Origin: Bacteroidota bacterium
GTDB lineage: Bacteria; Bacteroidota; Bacteroidia; Chitinophagales; Saprospiraceae
Reading direction: 5' to 3'
Length of the DNA: 50,926 nt
Assembly (NCBI GenBank): GCA_011321935.1
Contig: DROJ01000326.1
Span: forward strand, 1-50,926
This document shows, in pieces, positions 43,188-50,926 of this stretch; the stretch's first letter is position 1; each line of letters begins with the position of its first letter. The position numbers and the translations under genes are program-made. Below the pieces are notes generated by a model. It did no database searches, was not told the origin of the DNA, and saw nothing but the letters and a program-made list of their open reading frames with translations.

Positions 43188-43324
43188 TCAATCAATTTGG
43201 AGCGGGTAAAAAATTGTTAATTTTTGAATTTCGGTTTTTTTATTCGCTCCATCCCCTTCCTTTTTATGCAAAAAAATACTGAGCAATAAATTATTTCAGC
43301 AAGCAAGTTTAAATATTTAGCATT

Positions 43325-43351
43325 TTGTGCAAACCCAAACAGACACCTTTG
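43325..43351 (+). promoter_or_regulatory. Candidate promoter
   Basis: TTG (43325-43327), a 16-base spacer and CACCTTTG (43344-43351) resemble the Bacteroidota TTG/TAnnTTTG pattern with one change, 76 bases before the start at 43428. The same spacing and -7 box occur at 22573-22599. Confidence 0.35.
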
Positions 43352-43427
43352 TTCTGTCAAAAATTTTAAATATCTACATTTATTTTCATTTGAAAAAAAC
43401 GGAAATAATTGTACCAAAATCAAAACC

Positions 43428-43886
43428 ATGAAACGGTTATCTGTTTATTTATTGATCATTTTCTCCTTTTTATTTATTTCAACAAAGACCGATGCTCAGA
43501 GGGCTATCGGCTGGGAAGTAAAATGGTACATTGACGGCGTTCAATATTCTGGTTTAATCTATGAGACCAATACGCCGTTTTTGGAAATGCGTGTATATTT
43601 CATTCGGAACGGGATGAAATCAATCATTCAACAAAGCCTTGCCAGAAGTTCAGATGCTTTTTACAATTACTTTATAGGAAATAATGTAAGGCCAATCTGT
43701 ACACCACCAAATTTACTTTACCTGCCTGATAGCTTTCGTTGGACAAATTGGGGGAGAAATATCGAAGTTCGGGATGCCAGAGGTATTTGGTTTCAGGTTT
43801 TTAAGTGGCGTGCGATTTATAGCCTGTATGATTTAAATATCACGGGCTCAAATTATCAAAATGGGATTCCGCCTTGTAGGTGTTAA
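43428..43886 (+). CDS. Secreted protein of unknown function
   Basis: The product is 152 residues: signal peptide (LLIIFSFLFISTKTDAQ) with cleavage after DAQ or just before it, then an aromatic-rich mature part (WEVKWYIDGVQYSGLIYE, SFRWTNWGRNIEVRDARGIW) ending in PPCRC. Alternating hydrophobic residues suggest beta structure. It is similar in size and export signal to the genes on either side but not visibly homologous. The terminal Cys-Arg-Cys and one internal Cys could form disulphides. No family is recognised. Confidence 0.65.
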   Translation: MKRLSVYLLIIFSFLFISTKTDAQRAIGWEVKWYIDGVQYSGLIYETNTPFLEMRVYFIRNGMKSIIQQSLARSSDAFYNYFIGNNVRPICTPPNLLYLPDSFRWTNWGRNIEVRDARGIWFQVFKWRAIYSLYDLNITGSNYQNGIPPCRC

Positions 43887-44031
43887 ATCCAATTTTTAAA
43901 TCCCAAACTGCTAAGGAAACACTCTTTATATGCCAGAATTTATCTGTATAGGAAAAATATATCTATTAATAACAAGAAATCAACTTTCTTCACAGCATAC
44001 ATGTGAAAAAAGCAAACCAAAATAAATAAAA

Positions 44032-44466
44032 ATGAAAAAATCAATCTTGTCAATCGCGATATTTTTGACAGCAAATTTTTTAATTGCCCAAAATGACGCT
44101 GTCCTTGGAAAATGGAAAGGAGAATGGTCAAATGAAATTGGGCATCATTATAAATTCATCCTTAAGCTTTATGAAGATGATTTCGGAGACATATCCGGTG
44201 CATTTACGTGGAAACTATTGCAAAGTCCCCGTATGTACGAACAAAGGAAATTGGGGTTGACGGCAATAGAATATGTGATTGGTGACTACGACCCCAGAAC
44301 GAGGATTTTGACCTTAAAAGGGGTACGGCAAAGTGACCCGTACAATATTATTTCAGTGGATATTTATTATTTGAAACTTTCTCAAAGCGGCAACAGGTTA
44401 CAGGGACTGACCCAAAACCATGGCAATTGGAAAGGCGTCTTCTATGGAATCAGGAAAGGCTATTAA
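44032..44466 (+). CDS. Small exported protein of unknown function
   Basis: The product is 144 residues: signal peptide (SILSIAIFLTANFLIAQ), then a mature domain beginning NDAVLGKWKGEWSNEIG and ending GNWKGVFYGIRKGY. WKGEW at the front and NWKGVF at the end resemble the paired strands of lipocalin-like small barrels, but this is only an impression. It is followed after 44 bases by a small lipoprotein gene on the same strand, probably co-transcribed. Confidence 0.65.
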   Translation: MKKSILSIAIFLTANFLIAQNDAVLGKWKGEWSNEIGHHYKFILKLYEDDFGDISGAFTWKLLQSPRMYEQRKLGLTAIEYVIGDYDPRTRILTLKGVRQSDPYNIISVDIYYLKLSQSGNRLQGLTQNHGNWKGVFYGIRKGY

Positions 44467-44510
44467 TAGCAATATGGCTTTCTTCTTTTAACAACATAAA
44501 TCAAAAAATC

Positions 44511-44771
44511 ATGAACCCCCTTCCTATATTAATGTTTGCCCTTTTTTTGTTCTGTTCCCTCCGTTGCGACAGCGGCCTTGCTGCTAATAACAGCGCAGTA
44601 GAGGTAAACCCCGCTCAAGCGGACGGACCAAAAAAGCAGGCCGATACACTATTAACCAAATCCATTCAACCAGCAGATACCGCAGCCCGGAAATACGATT
44701 ACATATGGCAAGGAAGCCTGCCAAAGGAAGAATTGCCGATTAATACAACCCATGGTGTCCAGGGCTATTGA
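44511..44771 (+). CDS. Small putative lipoprotein
   Basis: The product is 86 residues from the ATG at 44511: hydrophobic leader (PILMFALFLFCSLRC) with a probable acylated Cys in SLRC, then a low-complexity Ala/Asp/Lys stretch and a short C-terminus (YIWQGSLPKEELPINTTHG). An alternative start at 44427 would read out of the preceding gene's end in another frame. Its layout recalls the 42185 lipoprotein. A terminator follows at 44873. Function unknown. Confidence 0.55.
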   Translation: MNPLPILMFALFLFCSLRCDSGLAANNSAVEVNPAQADGPKKQADTLLTKSIQPADTAARKYDYIWQGSLPKEELPINTTHGVQGY

Positions 44772-44872
44772 GGTATTCTAAAATGAAAACGATCCCTGCC
44801 TCAGTAACCAATTCAAAGACTTGCCGGGAATCTTTTTATAAAAACCAAATTGCTTTTCTTCCCAATTAAAAT

Positions 44873-44907
44873 CCCTGCCGCATTGATTCAAACGGCAGGG
44901 CTTTTTT
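44873..44907 (+). terminator. Intrinsic terminator before thrS
   Basis: CCCTGCCG (44873-44880) pairs with CGGCAGGG (44893-44900), followed by C and six T. It ends the transcript of the small exported-protein genes. Confidence 0.8.
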
Positions 44908-45007
44908 ATTCTCAAAAAACCTAATTTTGCCGCCCCTCAAAAAACCCCGCCCCAAAAGAACTTTTCGGGCAAAATGCCCGTAATTAGTTGTTCATGTTTC
45001 CGAACCC

Positions 45008-45040
45008 ACTAATCACTGTTCACTGATATACTAATCACTA
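45008..45040 (+). promoter_or_regulatory. ACTAATCACT leader motif of thrS
   Basis: ACTAATCACTGTTCACT (45008-45024) and ACTAATCACTA (45030-45040) precede the thrS ATG by four bases. The first is identical over 16 bases to 19045-19060. There is no Shine-Dalgarno-like sequence between motif and start. Function is unknown; it may be a translational or transcript-start element. Confidence 0.6.
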
Positions 45041-45044
45041 AAAA

Positions 45045-46964
45045 ATGCTCAACATCACATTGCCCGACGGCAGCGTCCGTCAAGTCGAAAAAGGCACTTC
45101 CGCCATGGACATTGCCAAGTCCATCAGCGAGGGGCTTGCAAGAAATGTACTCTCCGCAAAAGTCAACGGCGAGGTATGGGACGCCGACCGCCCCATCCAC
45201 GAAGACGCCACTTTGCAACTGCTCACCTGGAACGACAAGGACGGCAAGGCCACCTTTTGGCATTCCTCGGCGCACCTCATGGCGGAGGCATTGGAGGCCA
45301 TCTATCCGGGGGTGAAATTTGCCATCGGGCCGGCCATTGAAAACGGCTTTTATTACGACATTGACCCCGGCGGACAACAAATTTCGAGCGATGATTTCAA
45401 AAAAATAGAAGAGAAGATGCTCGAACTCGCCCGCCAAAAAAACAGGTACCAGCGCAAAGAAGTGAGCAAGGCCGATGCGGTGAAATATTTCACCGAAAAA
45501 GGCGACGAGTATAAATTGGAACTCATCGAGGGCCTCGAAGACGGGCAGATCACCTTTTACACGCAGGGCAACTTCACCGACCTCTGCCGCGGCCCGCACA
45601 TCCCCGATACGGGAAAAATAAAAGCGGTAAAACTGATGAACGTCGCCGGTGCCTATTGGCGGGGCGATGAAAACCGGCAGCAGTTGACCCGCATCTACGG
45701 CGTTTCTTTTCCAAAAAACAAAGAACTGACTGCTTACCTCCACATGCTGGAGGAGGCCAAAAAACGCGACCACCGCAAGCTGGGCGCAGAACTCGAACTT
45801 TTTATGTTCTCCGAAAAAGTGGGCGCAGGCCTGCCCATTTGGTTGCCAAAAGGAACGGCACTCCGCTCCCGCCTCGAAGATTTTTTGAAAAAAGAACAGA
45901 TCAAACGGGGCTACCAACCCGTCATCACGCCGCACCTCGGCAAGAAGGATTTGTATGTCACTTCCGGGCATTATGCTAAATATGGAGAGGACAGCTTCCA
46001 GCCCATCCACACCCCACGGGAGGGCGAGGAGTTTTTGCTCAAACCGATGAACTGCCCGCACCACTGCGAAATTTTTGGGCACAAGCCACACTCCTACCGC
46101 GACCTGCCCATCCGCATCGCCGAGTTCGGAACGGTCTATCGCTACGAGCAGAGCGGCGAGCTGCACGGGCTGACCCGGGTGCGCGGTTTTACGCAGGACG
46201 ATGCCCATATTTTCTGCACCCCCGATCAGGTGAAAGAGGAGTTCCTCAGTGTGCTCGACCTCACCCGGCTGGTTTTGAAAAAGCTGGGCTTCGACGATTA
46301 CACCGCGCAGATTTCGCTCCGCGACCCCGACAATAAAGACAAGTACATCGGCTCTGACGAGAACTGGGAAAAGGCCGAAAATGCCATCGTCGAAGCGGCT
46401 GCCGAGGCTGGTCTCGAAACAACGACGGCACTCGGCGAGGCCGCCTTTTATGGCCCAAAACTCGATTTCATGATAAAGGATGCGCTGGGCCGACAATGGC
46501 AGTTGGGCACTATCCAAGTGGACTACAACCTGCCCGAACGATTCGAACTCGAATACATCGGCGCCGACAATGCGCCCCACCGCCCGGTGATGATCCACCG
46601 TGCGCCCTTCGGCTCGATGGAGCGTTTTATCGGCGTGCTGACGGAGCATTGCGCCGGCAAATTCCCGCTTTGGCTGACCCCCGATCAGTACGTCCTCCTG
46701 CCCATCAGCGACAAGTATATCGGCTACGCCAAAAAGGTGCAGGCCGAACTCGCCGCCCACGACATACGCGGCTTTATTGATGACCGCACGGAGAGCATCG
46801 GCCGGAAAATACGCGACAATGAACTGAAAAAAATCCCTTATTTATTGATCGTCGGGGAGAAGGAGCAAGCAGCCAATTCGGTCGGTGTGCGTCGGCAAGG
46901 AGAAGGGGATTTGGGTGCGAAAGGAGTGGGGGAGTTTGTGGAGTGGTTTAAGGGGTTGCTTTGA
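45045..46964 (+). CDS. thrS: Threonyl-tRNA synthetase
   Basis: ThrRS charges tRNA(Thr) in the cytoplasm. At 639 residues it has the full bacterial layout: TGS domain (1-60), editing domain with the His pair in [12 protein letters not shown] (His73, His77) and [12 protein letters not shown], then the class II core. The core shows [10 protein letters not shown] (zinc Cys), [18 protein letters not shown] (motif 2), DDAHIFC (zinc His) and [18 protein letters not shown] (zinc His and motif 3), with a C-terminal anticodon-binding domain from about 535 ([18 protein letters not shown]). No T-box-like leader is visible. The start follows directly after the ACTAATCACT motif. Transcription stops at the hairpin 28 bases downstream. 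Confidence 0.97.
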   Translation: MLNITLPDGSVRQVEKGTSAMDIAKSISEGLARNVLSAKVNGEVWDADRPIHEDATLQLLTWNDKDGKATFWHSSAHLMAEALEAIYPGVKFAIGPAIENGFYYDIDPGGQQISSDDFKKIEEKMLELARQKNRYQRKEVSKADAVKYFTEKGDEYKLELIEGLEDGQITFYTQGNFTDLCRGPHIPDTGKIKAVKLMNVAGAYWRGDENRQQLTRIYGVSFPKNKELTAYLHMLEEAKKRDHRKLGAELELFMFSEKVGAGLPIWLPKGTALRSRLEDFLKKEQIKRGYQPVITPHLGKKDLYVTSGHYAKYGEDSFQPIHTPREGEEFLLKPMNCPHHCEIFGHKPHSYRDLPIRIAEFGTVYRYEQSGELHGLTRVRGFTQDDAHIFCTPDQVKEEFLSVLDLTRLVLKKLGFDDYTAQISLRDPDNKDKYIGSDENWEKAENAIVEAAAEAGLETTTALGEAAFYGPKLDFMIKDALGRQWQLGTIQVDYNLPERFELEYIGADNAPHRPVMIHRAPFGSMERFIGVLTEHCAGKFPLWLTPDQYVLLPISDKYIGYAKKVQAELAAHDIRGFIDDRTESIGRKIRDNELKKIPYLLIVGEKEQAANSVGVRRQGEGDLGAKGVGEFVEWFKGLL

Positions 46965-46991
46965 TTGCTTCATTGTTACATGGCTTCATTG

Positions 46992-47037
46992 ATTGCGCCT
47001 GTCCAGCTTTTGGGGCTGGGCAGGCGCAATTGTTTTT
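46992..47037 (+). terminator. Terminator of thrS
   Basis: A 16-bp stem with one mismatch (46992-47007 with 47015-47030, arm ATTGCGCCTG) is followed by G and five T. Confidence 0.8.
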
Positions 47038-47085
47038 GGTGGTCTCTGGTTTTTATTTTATTTTTGGAAAATATTCAAATGAACC

Positions 47086-47271
47086 ATGATAGCTGACATC
47101 ATTACCATATCAAAAGAAATACAAAGTGGAACTCCTGTTTTTGCAAGCACTAGGGTTCCTGTAAAAAACCTGTTTGATTACCTCCGTGGAGGGGATACAG
47201 TTGAAGAATTCCTCCATGATTTTCCGTCGGTGAAAAAAGAGCAAGTGGACAAATTGTTGGAGCCCGCCTAA
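47086..47271 (+). CDS. DUF433 family protein (antitoxin-like)
   Basis: The product is 61 residues. GTPVFASTRVPVKNLFDYL, then GGDTVEEFLHDFPSVKKEQV matches the DUF433 pattern (GxPxxxxTRVPVxxLxxxLxxGxxxxEFLxxFP), a small DNA-binding-like helical fold. These proteins are usually followed by a DUF5615 PIN-like toxin. Here none follows: the next frame is a DUF4365 gene 83 bases away. It is therefore an orphan antitoxin-like gene or part of an unusual module. Confidence 0.8.
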   Translation: MIADIITISKEIQSGTPVFASTRVPVKNLFDYLRGGDTVEEFLHDFPSVKKEQVDKLLEPA

Positions 47272-47354
47272 TCAGAATATCCCACGGGCAAATAACTTAA
47301 GCGGTGGAGGTCTCTTCTATATTTTTTCTACTTTCACCCAAAACAAGCACCGAG

Positions 47355-47915
47355 ATGACTACCGCACAAATCAAAGAACAGCTTTCCATTCATTATTTGG
47401 GGGCATTGGTGGGCAGGGCAGGCTATCGTTATGGATTCCCCCCATTGCCTGCGGCGAGTGTTGATGCCATGATCACTGAAGTTTTTCCTTATTCAATCGG
47501 AGGGAGGAATCGTTATGCTGACATGGGCAACACCATTGATGTTCAAGTGAAAAGCACTACACAAAAGAGGGCAAAAATCACAAAGGACAAGCATGGCGAA
47601 AGCGTTATCAAATATGACCTCGAAGTTAAGAATTTCAATGATTTGGTTTTTCGTTATAAAACATTCAAAAAGAGGCGAGTCAAGCCATTATTGTTGGTGT
47701 TGTTGGTGCTTCCCGAAAAGAAATCGGAATGGGTAAAACTCTCCATTGGTGATAGTGCCCCCAAAAAGCATGTGCAAATAGGAGGTGTCGCCTACTGGTA
47801 TTATCCCGACGAAAACCTTAACTTTACAAAAAACAAAGAAAAAATAAGGGTGCATATTCCTACTAAAAACAAAGTTGGTTTTGATTTTTTAAATGACCTC
47901 TTCAAGAAATTCTAA
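47355..47915 (+). CDS. DUF4365 protein, PD-(D/E)XK-like
   Basis: The product is 186 residues from the ATG at 47355, preceded by CGAG; a longer frame from 47304 would add 17 residues. The N-terminal half (LGALVGRAGY, GGRNRYADMGNTIDVQVKST) carries the Asp ... Q-x-K pattern of a degenerate restriction-nuclease fold, as in DUF4365 proteins. Those are often found near defence and mobile genes and are suspected nucleases. The C-terminal half (RYKTFKKRRVKPLLLVLLVL, GVAYWYYPDENLNF, RVHIPTKNKVGFDFLNDLF) fits the same family. A 106-residue gene follows after 9 bases. Activity is unproven. Confidence 0.75.
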   Translation: MTTAQIKEQLSIHYLGALVGRAGYRYGFPPLPAASVDAMITEVFPYSIGGRNRYADMGNTIDVQVKSTTQKRAKITKDKHGESVIKYDLEVKNFNDLVFRYKTFKKRRVKPLLLVLLVLPEKKSEWVKLSIGDSAPKKHVQIGGVAYWYYPDENLNFTKNKEKIRVHIPTKNKVGFDFLNDLFKKF

Positions 47916-47924
47916 TATTAAGAC

Positions 47925-48245
47925 ATGAAAAATATAGATGTTAAAAATGTCATGGCATTCCTGAAATCAAAAGGCTGGGTATTAGATAAGACGACTGAAA
48001 CCCACTATTTGATGAAGCCTCCAAAGGAAATAAAAACACCTGCCGATGCGCATTTTTATTTGGTCAGGGAAAAATTTAAGGATGTACCTGAAGATTACCT
48101 CGAAAACATGATACGGGCCACTCGGAATATAGCCGAAATGTATGACCTCGACTATTATATGCTGATAGAACTGTTTTCAAAATCGAAGGAAGAAATAAAA
48201 GAGTATAAAGAAATTTCAACTCAACTTTTGGCCAATGTGGCCTAA
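47925..48245 (+). CDS. Small protein paired with the DUF4365 gene
   Basis: The product is 106 residues, acidic and helical: NVMAFLKSKGWVLDKTTETH, YLMKPPKEIKTPADAHFYLV, DVPEDYLENMIRATRNIAEM, and SKSKEEIKEYKEIS. No family is recognised. The 9-base gap to the DUF4365 gene implies one transcript and a joint function, such as a partner or inhibitor of the nuclease-like protein, or a regulator. Its stop (48243-48245) overlaps the stop of the convergent unknown gene (48242-48244). Confidence 0.7.
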   Translation: MKNIDVKNVMAFLKSKGWVLDKTTETHYLMKPPKEIKTPADAHFYLVREKFKDVPEDYLENMIRATRNIAEMYDLDYYMLIELFSKSKEEIKEYKEISTQLLANVA

Positions 48246-49069
48246 TCAGGAAAGCCCTCCGGCAACCTTCCAAATACTTTTCTATATGCTTGGACTGCAA
48301 CCGGTGGCGCTTTATACCGGGCCTCCTCCATTTCCGCCTCCCTTGTCTTTTCCAAATCTGCTTTCAATTGCTCAAACTTTTTTGTCCGTTCTTCTTTTTC
48401 AATTGTACCGGCCATAGCCTTGTTGGGATTATAATTGGCAGGATCATCAGGGGCATTGTCTCCTTTTTCAAAATCAACGATATAAACACCGGGGAAAGAA
48501 TAAACCCAGTCCAACCCTTCCGATTTTAATATTTCGAAAATATGGATAAAAACAGGAAAGCATTTTACCCTATCTTCTTCGTACCAAAACCCCATGTAAA
48601 AATCCATGTAACCATAGCATTTTCCGACAGGGAAATGTTGGTTGATAAAATCAGCAATAAACCCCGCTGCACCCCGCCACGAACCGAGGTGGAAAGCCTT
48701 TCCTTCTGCATCTACGACATCGTGGTTGTCGGAGAAAACGTGCCAAATGCAATGGCCAAGGATGTCTATGAATTCGTCAAAAGGTTGGGCCGGGCTTTGG
48801 TCAGGCACCTGCACCTCAACTTCCGGCCGGGGCGCAGGAGAAAGTCCTTTGCCGGCATTCTTGGACAGGCCGTGGAGGCTGTCCAAATTTTCACGAAAAG
48901 CCGAGGCCCTCTCGGATTGTTCTTCTTCGGTAGGGTGGTGGACAAAGAAAAGGCTGGAATTTTTCCAGCCATCAGGCGCGGTTTTATTTAAAAGATTTTC
49001 TGGTTTGCCGAATATCTTTTTCAACAAACCGGTGCAATCTTCCTGTGATCGGTTCTGACGGTCTTCCAT
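48242..49069 (-). CDS. Conserved-looking protein of unknown function
   Basis: The product is 275 residues, soluble with no signal or membrane segment. The middle part (DILGHCIWHVFSDNHDVVDA, LGSWRGAAGFIADFINQHFP, YGYMDFYMGFWYEEDRV) is rich in aromatic residues and His/Asp. The C-terminus is a charged helix (KEERTKKFEQLKADLEKTRE). It reads as a folded enzyme-like or sensor domain, but I do not recognise a family. A short frame lies 18 bases upstream on the same strand (49088), so the two may form an operon facing away from the XRE gene. Confidence 0.7.
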   Translation of the reverse strand: MEDRQNRSQEDCTGLLKKIFGKPENLLNKTAPDGWKNSSLFFVHHPTEEEQSERASAFRENLDSLHGLSKNAGKGLSPAPRPEVEVQVPDQSPAQPFDEFIDILGHCIWHVFSDNHDVVDAEGKAFHLGSWRGAAGFIADFINQHFPVGKCYGYMDFYMGFWYEEDRVKCFPVFIHIFEILKSEGLDWVYSFPGVYIVDFEKGDNAPDDPANYNPNKAMAGTIEKEERTKKFEQLKADLEKTREAEMEEARYKAPPVAVQAYRKVFGRLPEGFPD

Positions 49070-49087
49070 ATGTGATAATGGTTTGTT

Positions 49088-49300
49088 TTAGAGTAAACAT
49101 TTACGAGTCCATGCCCTTTTTTGAAAAACATTTGTGAGGTCGCTTATCACCCATTGCAATAGTTGGGCTTTCTCGGTGGAAATCATTTTAGGAAGTAGCT
49201 TGCCTGCTTCTTGCAAAACTGTCATGGTCGCTATTTTAGTCCAAAAATACATTTCCTCAAAGGAAAGTTCCAGCCCCGTATCAATTGGCCTCCCCCACAA
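49088..49300 (-). CDS. Possible 70-residue small protein
   Basis: The frame begins at a TTG (49298-49300) or, more likely, at the ATG at 49250-49252 (MYFWTKIATMTVLQEAGKLL, 54 residues), continuing MISTEKAQLLQWVISDLTNV. The product is mostly helical. Its 18-base gap to the next gene and reasonable codon use argue that it is real; no family is recognised. It could be a remnant cut by the miniature element nearby. Confidence 0.4.
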   Translation of the reverse strand: MWGRPIDTGLELSFEEMYFWTKIATMTVLQEAGKLLPKMISTEKAQLLQWVISDLTNVFQKRAWTRKCLL

Positions 49301-49425
49301 AATTATTTTTTAAACAATTGGCATGTAAATAGCGTTTACAGGAAGTTCGGAAAAAGGGGATTTGTCATTAAAATGTAAATATTATCGACAAAACGACCCT
49401 TCGTCTCGAAATAAGCAGGATAAAA

Positions 49426-49587
49426 CAAGGGACGATGAAATAATAAGTTGCGGATTTTGGGTGAGGATTTTTTGTGCCAGACAAGGCAAAAGCACGCAAG
49501 CATAGTAGGTCTATGGTCAGTGTTTTTAACAAAGTATGGTGCAAAAAAGTCCGGCCAAAATTGGTAAGTTATTATTTCAACGTTCCT
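49426..49587. mobile_element. Miniature inverted-repeat element, copy B
   Basis: The 162-bp non-coding unit has the same ends as copy A (GGACGATGAAATAATAAG on the left, its imperfect complement ending CGTTCCT on the right) and the internal CATAGTAGGTCTATG and TTAACAAAGT motifs. A 14-base direct repeat TAAGCAGGATAAAA flanks it (49412-49425 and 49588-49601). The right copy includes an AGGA site and the first base of the XRE start codon, so the insertion duplicated that gene's ribosome-binding region. The rest of 49301-49600 holds no gene. Confidence 0.7.
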
Positions 49588-49600
49588 TAAGCAGGATAAA

Positions 49601-50164
49601 ATGATTGATTGCAATTACGACCCATCCAATTTCAATTTGGCGCAGAACCTCCGGGCGCTCCGCAAAAGGAAAAAATGGAGCCAGGAAGAGCTGGCCGAAA
49701 GGCTCGGCCTCAACCGGGGCAACATCGCTTCTTACGAAAGCGGCACTGCCGAGCCGAAAATCTGCAACCTCGTAAAAATAGCCCGCCTGTTCAAGATTTC
49801 CATATTCGACCTTACCCACAACGACCTGAAAGAAGAGGCCACTTACATCAGGGCCACCCAAGCCCATGAGAACGGCTCTTTCAACCCCAAGTTCCCGGCC
49901 ATCGGCCAATACGCGGTCGAGGCCAAAGATTTTGAAACGGCCATCAAAGGTCTGGAGTGCATTTTCAAAATGAAGCTCAGGGACGTGGGCGAAATACCCG
50001 AAGAAATGGCCTTTTTCAAAGAGCAGTTCCTCCAGTTGTGCGGCGTGTCCCGGCACTTATTGAAATCACACCTCGAATTGATCGCTACCGTCAAAAGCAA
50101 CTGCAACGAGCATAAAAACGGCGCATTGGAAAATGCCGTGCAAGAGAAGGTTTTTAATGCCTGA
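49601..50164 (+). CDS. XRE-family helix-turn-helix regulator
   Basis: The product is 187 residues. Residues 11-70 form a Cro/C1-type helix-turn-helix: LAQNLRALRKRKKWSQEELA, ERLGLNRGNIASYESGTAEP, KICNLVKIARLFKISIFDLT. The C-terminal 110 residues are helical (FETAIKGLECIFKMKLRDVG, HLLKSHLELIATVKSNCNEH) and match no known sensor domain. It probably binds DNA as a dimer; target genes are not evident, but its own promoter region and the adjacent miniature element are candidates. The ATG lies directly after an AGGA site. Confidence 0.85.
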   Translation: MIDCNYDPSNFNLAQNLRALRKRKKWSQEELAERLGLNRGNIASYESGTAEPKICNLVKIARLFKISIFDLTHNDLKEEATYIRATQAHENGSFNPKFPAIGQYAVEAKDFETAIKGLECIFKMKLRDVGEIPEEMAFFKEQFLQLCGVSRHLLKSHLELIATVKSNCNEHKNGALENAVQEKVFNA

Positions 50165-50184
50165 TTTTTCCTGCCCTGCAAATT

Positions 50185-50926
50185 TCACTCAAAAGAAAGA
50201 TAGCCTTCCAACCTTTTCCAGTCTTCTTCCTTAAACCCGGCCTTGATCTTTTTCAAGCTTTCCATGTCCGTAAAATCCCCGTGCTGTTTCCGGTAATTGA
50301 ACAGGATAGTTGCTTGGTAACTGCTGATGTACGGGTGGCTTTTCAGCCCTTTCAAATCAAGTTGGTTCACTTTTATTTTCCTGAAAACCGGAGAAAGGGT
50401 CAAATAAGGTTTGATTTTTTGAAAGGTGCTGTCGGGCAGGTTGTAGGTGGTGCCGACCTGTTCCACGGAAACAAAGCCGCCCAGCTTGTCCCTGAAATTG
50501 ACGATGCGCTTGGAGTAGGCCGGCCCGATGCCGCGGAGTTTTTGCCAGTCCTCGGCAGTGGTTTTGTTGATGTCTATCATGGGGGGCGTATATTCCTTTT
50601 TCGGGTATTCTTTTTTTGGGTAAAACGACTTTTTATCTGCTCCGCCTGTCGGCGTCTTTTTACTATTATTTCCGGCAAAAGACGGTTTCGGTTTTTCAGA
50701 TTTGCTTTTCTTGTTGTCCCATTCCCTTTGCGTTTTTTCATTGTTGACCACTATCCATTCTTCCAGCCTGTTATAGTCTTCTTTCCGAAAGCCATAAACT
50801 TTTTTCAAATCTTCTTTTTTAAAAAAACGCCCCCCTTTTGAGCGGTAGTTGAGCAGCGTGTTAGCGGTGCGCGGCAAGATTCCCAAACGGATCAATTCTT
50901 CTTTTGTGGCAGTGTTCGGATCGAAC
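50185..50926 (-). CDS. Helix-hairpin-helix protein, ComEA-like (partial, 5' end outside window)
   Basis: The frame runs to the window edge from the stop at 50185, giving 246 residues without a start. Three repeated helix-hairpin-helix units are visible: FDPNTATKEELIRLGILPR with LNYRSKGGRFFKKEDLKKVY; IDINKTTAEDWQKLRGIGPA with VNFRDKLGGFVSVEQVG; and LDLKGLKSHPYISSYQATIL with NYRKQHGDFTDMESLKKI. This pattern is the ComEA-type DNA-binding fold used in uptake of external DNA, but the N-terminal anchor needed to prove that role is outside the window. Confidence 0.85.
   Translation of the reverse strand, partial: FDPNTATKEELIRLGILPRTANTLLNYRSKGGRFFKKEDLKKVYGFRKEDYNRLEEWIVVNNEKTQREWDNKKSKSEKPKPSFAGNNSKKTPTGGADKKSFYPKKEYPKKEYTPPMIDINKTTAEDWQKLRGIGPAYSKRIVNFRDKLGGFVSVEQVGTTYNLPDSTFQKIKPYLTLSPVFRKIKVNQLDLKGLKSHPYISSYQATILFNYRKQHGDFTDMESLKKIKAGFKEEDWKRLEGYLSFE

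Noticed and set aside
45009-46760. 583-codon open frame on the minus strand
   Set aside because: It is the antisense of thrS, which is certain. The frame is open only because of codon bias.

Overview
The window reads as a chromosomal segment from a member of the Bacteroidota, most likely Saprospiria-like. The evidence is two secreted proteins with type IX secretion (T9SS) C-terminal sorting domains (one type A, one type B), DUF5916, DUF4331, DUF1508 and CHAT/TPR families typical of that group, A/T-rich leaders without strong Shine-Dalgarno sites, and possible TTG/TAnnTTTG-like promoters. The assignment is inference from gene content; there is no rRNA, and I saw no tRNA.

Layout. 1-4340 (minus strand): 5' part of gatB, a lipoprotein whose start codon lies in the target-site duplication of a small palindromic transposon, an orphan antitoxin-like gene and purH. 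4341-5288: intergenic, with a candidate structured RNA and a large palindrome. 5289-16332 (minus): two giant genes. One encodes a membrane-anchored protein with about eight DUF1508/YegP-like units. The other is a T9SS type B surface protein whose signal peptide is cut off from the body by one in-frame TAG. 16731-31686: an EEP-family hydrolase, a quinone oxidoreductase with an eight-copy 15-bp tandem repeat at its start, a zincless Fpg/Nei glycosylase, a CBM9/DUF5916 protein, a T9SS type A protein with dockerin-like repeats, a small operon of families best known from cyanobacteria (decayed xisH, xisI, CcbP-like), a TolB-propeller/amidohydrolase and a TPR protein.

31727-41827: a palindromic repeat, an 8-bp minisatellite, DUF4331 split into two exported proteins, a regulatory block of ECF sigma factor, membrane TPR/anti-sigma-like protein and convergent CHAT peptidase-like protein, then a translationally coupled histidine kinase/response regulator pair followed by a DUF2007-type membrane protein. 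41842-44771: a miniature element, another palindrome, and five small exported proteins that I cannot assign. 45045-46964: thrS. 47086-50164: a small accessory stretch (DUF433 antitoxin-like, DUF4365 nuclease-like plus a 106-aa partner, two unknowns, a second copy of the miniature element, an XRE regulator). The window ends inside a helix-hairpin-helix (ComEA-like) gene.

The points I would pursue first are: the ACTAATCACT leader motif shared by four unrelated loci; the miniature elements, two with flanking duplications that touch start codons; the sigma/anti-sigma/CHAT block; the amber codon in the giant T9SS gene; the DUF1508-repeat protein; and the DUF4365 plus small-protein pair. Housekeeping genes (gatB, purH, thrS) are ordinary.
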